From NCBI GenBank assembly GCA_025667525.1, contig CM046876.1:565871469-565935468 (forward strand): DNA of 64,000 nucleotides. Reading direction: 5' to 3'. Position 1 is the stretch's first letter; the number at the start of each line of letters is the position of its first letter. The position numbers and the translations under genes were made by a program. This document shows positions 58,301 to 64,000 of this stretch, piece by piece. The notes under the pieces were generated by a model, which ran no database searches, was not told the DNA's origin, and saw nothing but the letters and a program-made list of their open reading frames with translations. The DNA comes from Glebionis coronaria (taxonomy: Eukaryota; Streptophyta; Magnoliopsida; Asterales; Asteraceae).

Positions 58301-59163
58301 ATTGGGTGAGTGGGTGTGACAATTCAGGCATGGGATTGGTTCGTGTGAGGGGGAATTATATTTTGGAGTAGGTAATTGTAAAAACCCCCTTGCTAGTAAA
58401 AAGTTATTTCTGGGTTCATACGTGTGAATAGTGCCACGTTTGATCCGATTTTAGTAGAGGATTTGTGTTTGGCGCGTGTTTGTTTAGTTTAAACTTTTGA
58501 AATGGAAACTTAAGTCCTTGTTCTTTGGCAGAAAGTGTATAATAAGTTTATTTTCCAAACAAACTCGTTTCCTTTGTTATTAAAGTTTCTGAATTTAGGT
58601 TTTGGCCACAAAAAGTTTCCAAAAGGGATTTTAGGGCTTTTAACACTTTGGCATATTTACAACTTTAGTCTTTTTGATATTTAATCCATTTTAAAAGGAC
58701 TAGAAGTGTAATATTCTTGAACTTCAGGGGCTTCTTTGGATCTTTGACTTTATGAAGGACCATTGTTGACATTTTGGATTTGTTGAAGGGCTAATCTTGC
58801 CAATTATTCAAACTTGGAGGATCTTTTTGTAATTTTGACAAACTTAAGGGACCAAACTTGTATTATGTATATACAAGGGTATTAAGTGTCATTTCTTCAT
58901 GAATGAGGGCTCAATCTTGTACATCTTCAAGTCTTCAAGGGTTTTTCTTTGATAATTCATAAACTAGGGCCCGGTTCATTGTGCGGCTTCGTTTCTCGTG
59001 TTCGTTTTTCCTTGTTTCTCGTGATCTTTTGTCTTTTTTACGATATCCATACCTAAAATACACAAGTAAACAAACACAAGCATATATATGGTATTTTATG
59101 ACATTTTTATGCATTTAAAGCCCGAAAAGAACGATGAGATCATGTATAAATGCCATCTCATCA
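55388..59163 (-). repeat. 5' LTR of the gag-protease gypsy element
   Basis: 3776 bp. It differs from the 3' LTR by substitutions and small indels, such as an extra segment at about 55757-55795. Its TATA candidate reads TATAAGAG (about 58068-58075) where the 3' LTR has TATAAAAG. Confidence 0.9.
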
Positions 59164-59560
59164 TGGTCGTATTAGGCTTTATCTTGAATCTTCTATTTTG
59201 TCCCGCCTAAAACACCTTGGAGATTCTCCTACCTAAACTATAAACGGTAAGGCAAGTCTCTGCTTGCATAAGTCTTCATAGGGTTGTAAGTGATCTCTGA
59301 GTATTGTCATCTCAGATATCCTTGAACACAGTACATTCCTTCTACATCCCAGCTTGTCCATAACTGCTGGTGAGTATGACTTCAGATAATCTTCGACTTC
59401 TATGACGCTGTCTTTGACTTGAATGTTCCTGGTGTGCCAGCTGAGGCTTTGCCATTCGCTGGTCTGGTCTCTGTCGCTGGTCCTCTCAGCGACCTGTAAC
59501 ACTTAGTCTAATTAAACAAATCTAGACTAGGCCATAGTTAAAACTTTCATAGGCCCAACA
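59164..59560 (-). repeat. Sirevirus-like 3' LTR, proximal piece
   Basis: Begins TGTTGGGCC on the minus strand at 59560, right after the polypurine tract. Non-coding; the frame at 59233-59502 is LTR sequence. Confidence 0.75.
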
Positions 59561-60235
59561 ATCTCCCCTTATTTGTTTATAATATATACTAAGTCTAAAA
59601 ATACTGTAAGTGGGTACACAACTTCTTTTTACACATAATTTAACAAACATACCTTGGAGTTTTATTAAACATAAAGAACATAAGTCTATTACATGAACAC
59701 CCAATGGTGTAAGAAAAATAAAATACAAAAGGTTCTTCAGTGATCGAGGTTCTGGTCACGGATCCTCTGGGCTTCTACCTTATCAGCTCTTGAGTTGATC
59801 ATCAGCTCTTGAGTTGATCACCAGCTCTATCTCATACTCAAAGTCTGTGGCATACTTGCAGTTCCTTAGTAACCATTGCTTGAGTCTGATCAACTGGACG
59901 GTTGAGGCGAGTGCAATTCATTTTCCCTTTGAAAGCCATAGTCACAGTTTCTGTTCATGAAGGCCATACCTTTCTCTAGTTATGTGTAAGCTTGACCATT
60001 GACTGGCTTACTGATTTCTTTGGGAAGCACCAGATTTCTGTACATCCCATCCACTATCACATCTTTAGTGACCAACCTCTCAATGATAGGCCCCATTAGG
60101 TTCTTTCTCTTTCTTTGGCCCTAAGGTTGTTGTTGTGATAGCTGTGGGGGCAGAGGGAGTTTCAGTTTCTTTGTAGTGTCTCTTACCCAGTTAAGCTTTG
60201 CTTGTATGTTCTTCATCATCTGGACTGCACCAGGT

Positions 60236-63200
60236 CTAGTTTTCTTTTGGGCAAGACAACAGTTCCAGCCACTCTGAGAGACCCAGTTCTTTGAGTTTGA
60301 AGTCCTTGTTGACCTTGTAGTTTGTTATCTGGTTATCTCTGTATAAGGTCATGAACACCTTTTTATCTTTATCAGTGAAGCAGTTATATTTGGTGATCAG
60401 CCCTGGCTCAGCTCTCTGGTTAACAGTCTTCTCATACTCCTTTCGAAGATTGCTTTTTTTTAGCTTCAAGTTCTTTGAGTTTGTTTAGCTGAGCTTCCTT
60501 GGAAGAGGGTGAAAGGATTTTCTTTAGTGCCTCCTTGCTCTTGAGCTCAACAGCCTTAATATCAGCGAGCCTTTTTTGTTCAATCATTTGGGCTTTGGCT
60601 TGCTCAGGAGTCATAGATGGCTCATCAGCACTCCTAAATTTGTTGAGGTCAGACACCTTGTTGGTGGATCCTCCTTCTTCTTGTAGGGATTGAAATGATA
60701 TGACGGGTTCATCAGTGGCTATGCCTTTGCCCTTACCCCTTGTTGTTTTAGTTGTGGGTTTGAAGGATCTGATAGGAGTGGGTTTAGGAATGATGGTTAA
60801 CTTGGGTTGTGTTGTGGGTTCTGGTAGTTTGGGCAGCTGCTCCCCCTTAGACATAACATCTTCTTCATCACCAGAGGTGGAGGTAGCAGAATTCTCCCCC
60901 TCAGGCACATCACCAGAGGTAGCTGTACCTGATCCTGCTTTGTTGAACTTAAGGAATTCTTAATGAACAAAGATGCATATTTCCTTAAGTTATTCTTGTA
61001 GGAGCTTTTGAAGAAGGTGCCTCGATGGTTCAGATGCCTTGGCAATGGCTGCTACATTTGCCTTGACAGCTGTAGTGAGGACAAAGGGCATGTACTACTG
61101 AAGACTCTGATTCATAACCTCTGGTAAGTGTGTTTGCAGAGCATTTCCCAGTATTTGCGAAAGTAGTGATTTGAGTGAAGGTTCCATTGAGGAGGTCAAG
61201 GAAGTCTCTAGGTTGGTGGTCAGCTCCTCAACAACATTTGTGAAAGTTTTAATCTCAGAGAGAAGAACATCATTAGTGATAATTGGCTTTGTGATGCTGA
61301 TGTCTCCCCTCTGAACACAGAGTACCTCAGCGACTAATTCTTGTACACTTTTCATCTTTGGAGCAAGGATGGGCTTGAGGTTCTGCAAGTATTCCTGGTG
61401 CTTCCTTGCCCCCAGATCCATGACATTCTGCATAGTGGGGAATGGAACTGGGGTTGGGGGAATGGGCCGCTGTTCCTATAGATGCTTGGCAGCAAGTTCT
61501 GGAACATTTGTCATTGTTAGGAATGGAATGGGCTTCAACTCAGCAGATGATATTTGATCATCATCAGCAGCATCCATGTCTTCAAACCGTGAGTGATCTT
61601 CAATGATAAACACTTCATCATCAGGCATGGATTCTATGTCAGACACAACGGAAAGATCAATTATAGAGGCTTCAACATTATCATCACCAGCATAGGTAAA
61701 TGCATCATCGTTCAGCTGTTCCTCATGAACATTAAAGTCCTGTTATGAAAGTTGTTAGTAACCCGTTGGTGAGTTTATAATAAGGTGAAAGATCGCCATT
61801 CGTTGCCCCTAGGAAATCTGAGTGTGATTATCTAACCCCCCCCCCCCTAAGGATTTCTCCTTGGGACTCTTTTATTTGTGAATAAGAGATGGTGAAGGGT
61901 CGTCATTCACTGCCGATAGTTGGGTGTGATTATCCAGCTCCCTCTTAAGGATTACTCCTTGGGACTCTTTTGATTGTGAAATAGTATATGGTGAATGGTC
62001 GCCGTTCGCTGCCCCTAGGATAGCTGGGTGTGATTATCCAGCTCCCCCATAAGGATTTCTCCTTGGGGCTCTTTTTATTGTGATATAAGATATGGAAATG
62101 GTCGCCTTTCTCTGCCCCTAGGATAGCTGGGTGTGATTATCCAGGTCCCCCTGAAGGATTGCTCCTTGGGGCTCTTTTAATTTGTGAATTATGTGAAGGT
62201 AAAGGTCGGCATTTATCGCTACCCCTAGGACGACTGAGGGTGATTATTCGTCCTCCCTAAAAGAATAAATTCTTTAGGACTCTTTTGATTTATGAGGGGA
62301 CCCAGAGACTGAGTGAAGTTCAGAGACTCTGGGTCAGGACTTATAATATGCTCAAGTTGTTATTTGCAAGAGCACAGTCCAGAGGGTGAAGGATCATCAG
62401 GGTGCGTTAAGAGCACAAGTGAGTCATTTTCTTGTGCAAAGACAGAGTGTACAGATGTCCTATGAGATCTAGGTGCTGACACAGACACTCTATGGGTTGA
62501 GGCAGACCCTAAACTTCATCACCCTCTCCTACAGACTTTTTAGGGTGATTGCTTGTAAACCTATAAGAAGAAAAAAAATAAAGGCAAACTAATACCTGAG
62601 TGATATCAGTGTTGAGAAGGTTCTTAGTAGTCTCTACTGACTTGGAGACGCTAGACCTAGGTTGTTTGTAAGTTGTAGGCTCTCTTTCCTCATCCACCAG
62701 AGTAGGGGATGGGACCTTCTTTCTCTTGGTCTTCTTGGATGGATTAACAGAATGGGCTTTAGAGGAAAGTGGGATTTCTTTCCTCTTCTTCTTCTTTAAC
62801 TTTGGCACCTTGGGCTGAGAAGAAGACTGCACAGAGGTTTTGGACAGAGACTTGTCAGCCATACTTTCAACATTCACCTCAACATGAGGGATTAAGGGCT
62901 CTTTTTCTCCAGTGAGTAGCCCAACAACCTTTAGCATGTGCCTGGTAAGTGGCACCTCATCCTTTAGGGATGTCTTCAAGGAAGCATGTGTGATGTGAAA
63001 GGGAGAAAAGGAGTGAAGTTCTTCAATTTTTTAGGTTTCACCAAGAATATCCTCAATGATGAGTGGGAGATATCTGGTGTAGCAGATGGTGGTCAGATGG
63101 TTCTTCTTTCATTTTTTTCTCAAGATTGGCCATGAGATCGGTGTGCAGAATATGGGATATCCCTATGTCTAACCCCCATATAAGGTTGTAGGTAATTTCC

Positions 63201-63733
63201 AGCTGAAATCCATTCAACTGGTCATTTGAACCATGGTTCCCACCTAGACATTTGATGATCTACAACATTAGGGTCCTCCAAATGGATGAGAAGTAGTTGA
63301 CCTTTATCAGAGATTTGTTTTGGAAGGCGAGGGATGAAAACGGTTTATCATCATCATCATGAGGTCGTAGGGTCGCCAGAGCTTTCTTCACAGTGGCGCT
63401 GCTTGGCACAATTGACATGTCCTCGTTGACAGCAAGACCAATAACTCTGGCAAAGCCATTGAAGTAGAAGGTGAGCGGTTTTGGATGGGTGGAAAGGTTG
63501 AAGGTGATGTTTGAAGAAGTTTGGTCTACTTCGGCCGAGAACCAAAACTCCTTCAAGTATTATGAGTAGCAAGTGGAGTTCTTCAAAAAGGTCAACAAAT
63601 TTGTGTAAAGGGGATTGTTGTGTTCAAGAAGGGCAACACAGTTGTTAAGAGCAATCTTTCCTTTGTTAATGTTAAAGTCGACGTTTGATGCGGCCAAGAC
63701 GGTGAAAAATTGGTTTGTTGTTGAAGACGCCAT
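60236..63733 (-). pseudogene. Last ORF (env-like position) of the Sirevirus-like element, decayed
   Basis: Pieces on the minus strand, in order: 63733-63560 (starts MASSTTNQFFTVLAASN), 63556-63260 (LKEFWFSAEVD onward), 62979-62509 (a Lys-rich, nuclear-signal-like tail), 61433-61095, 60908-60432 (a Gln/Glu/Lys coiled region) and 60469-60236. The wording matches a long protein found between pol and 3' LTR of copia elements in Asteraceae genomes; its function is not known to me. A stop at about 63560 and missing residues break the N-terminus. A 103 bp tandem array (61780-62300) interrupts the middle, and frames change several times. Introns may explain some gaps. Confidence 0.65.
61780..62300. 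repeat. Five tandem repeats of about 103 bp
   Basis: Landmarks recur at about 61793, 61900, 61999, 62102 and 62205: GGTCGCCATTCGCTGCCCC, then CTAGGATAGCTGGGTGTGAT, then AAGGATTTCTCCTTGGG. Copies are diverged, with a run of 14 C in the first. The array lies within the span of the decayed last ORF. Confidence 0.9.
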
Positions 63734-64000
63734 TGAAGAAAGATTGAAGGTTTTGGAGGGATAGAGAAAGATGAACAGTATGTGTGTGTAAGAGATAATG
63801 AATTGTGATGGTGAAAATAACAATGAGTCAAGGGTTTGTGAAAAGTTTTGCCATTTTCTAATTTAAGAATTTAATGCAAAGTTTACCTTTTGATAAAAAA
63901 CGTGGGACCCCTTGACCCTTCATGTGATTTTTTGTCCCCTTGGAAAGCGGGAAAGTTGTTAGCATTAAAACTAAATCATTTGAATTAAATACTAGAATAT
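63734..64000. other. Upstream of the last ORF, window edge
   Basis: AT-rich non-coding sequence. It is presumably the spacer between pol and the last ORF of the Sirevirus-like element. Pol would begin beyond the window. Confidence 0.4.

Larger units (their letters stand above)
45511..59163 (-). mobile_element. Gypsy retrotransposon with gag-protease but no RT/integrase
   Basis: Very long LTRs, 45511-49248 (3738 bp) and 55388-59163 (3776 bp), start TGAT and end CTCATCA. The flanks AGGTC and TGGTC match at 4 of 5 bases. PBS TGGCGCCGCTGCCGG lies at 55369-55383 on the minus strand. A purine tract (AGTATGGGGGAG) abuts the 3' LTR at 49249. The 6.1 kb interior encodes gag, an aspartic protease and an unassigned frame, all minus strand, but no RT, RNase H or integrase. 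LTR divergence, including indels, shows an older insertion than that in TBP. It is a gag-only (TR-GAG-like) derivative. Its 3' non-coding region is homologous to that of the pol-only element at 25641-35772. Confidence 0.9.
45057..64000 (-). mobile_element. Sirevirus-like Ty1/copia element, 3' part (continues beyond the window)
   Basis: On the minus strand the 3' LTR begins TGTTGGGCC at 59560 and ends TTTCAACA at 45057. A 13.7 kb gypsy element inside it (45511-59163) splits it. A polypurine tract (AAATAAGGGGAGAT) sits directly upstream at 59561-59575. Upstream of that, 63733-60236 holds the long last ORF that Sirevirus-type copia elements carry between pol and 3' LTR. Pol, gag and the 5' LTR would lie beyond 64000. 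The element inserted into the Helitron helicase; the left flank ACAAT (45052-45056) should recur at its far end. Without the nested element the LTR is about 0.85 kb. Confidence 0.75.

Noticed and set aside
59233..59502. An 89-codon minus-strand frame near the Sirevirus-like element
   Set aside because: It lies wholly in the LTR, downstream of the polypurine tract.

Overview
The window is nuclear DNA of a flowering plant: AT-rich, with spliceosomal introns, and dominated by nested transposable elements. The Athila-type Ty3/gypsy pol, the Helitron with an RPA-like gene, and the Sirevirus-like last ORF point to a eudicot. The wording of the last ORF and of the gag most resembles families I know from Asteraceae (lettuce, Tanacetum). 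The family assignment is an inference.

Layout. (a) 1-5000: two diverged copies of one segment, hit by a hAT-like element, a small TIR element, a Mutator-like element with long TIRs and a PIF/Harbinger MITE. (b) 5040-9537: the only host gene with a readable exon series, a divergent TATA-box-binding protein (TBP) paralogue in eight exons. A 1.7 kb non-autonomous LTR retrotransposon with LTRs that look identical sits exactly on the donor splice site of intron 3. A 408 bp CACTA MITE sits in the last coding exon. (c) 9945-15541: a non-autonomous CACTA element carrying an exon of NADP-isocitrate dehydrogenase, a MITE, a Helitron 3' end and a GC-rich organelle-like block. (d) 15542-19870: relics with a MULE holding a nested hAT MITE, and a tandemly duplicated PPT-LTR junction. 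(e) 19872-35983: a minus-strand Helitron with a GCN1 exon, split by a 10.1 kb Athila-type element that has RT-RNase H-integrase but no gag or protease and itself contains a solo LTR. (f) 37321-45056: decayed plus-strand RPA-like and Rep/helicase genes of an autonomous Helitron. (g) 45057-64000: a minus-strand Sirevirus-like copia element (3' LTR and last ORF; pol lies outside) inserted into the Helitron helicase. Its LTR is split by a 13.7 kb gypsy element that has gag-protease but no RT or integrase.

The two gypsy elements share PBS type and 3' non-coding sequence and carry complementary halves of gag-pol. Apart from the TBP paralogue, no host gene in the window is more than a captured exon. 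I saw no tRNA, rRNA or CRISPR.
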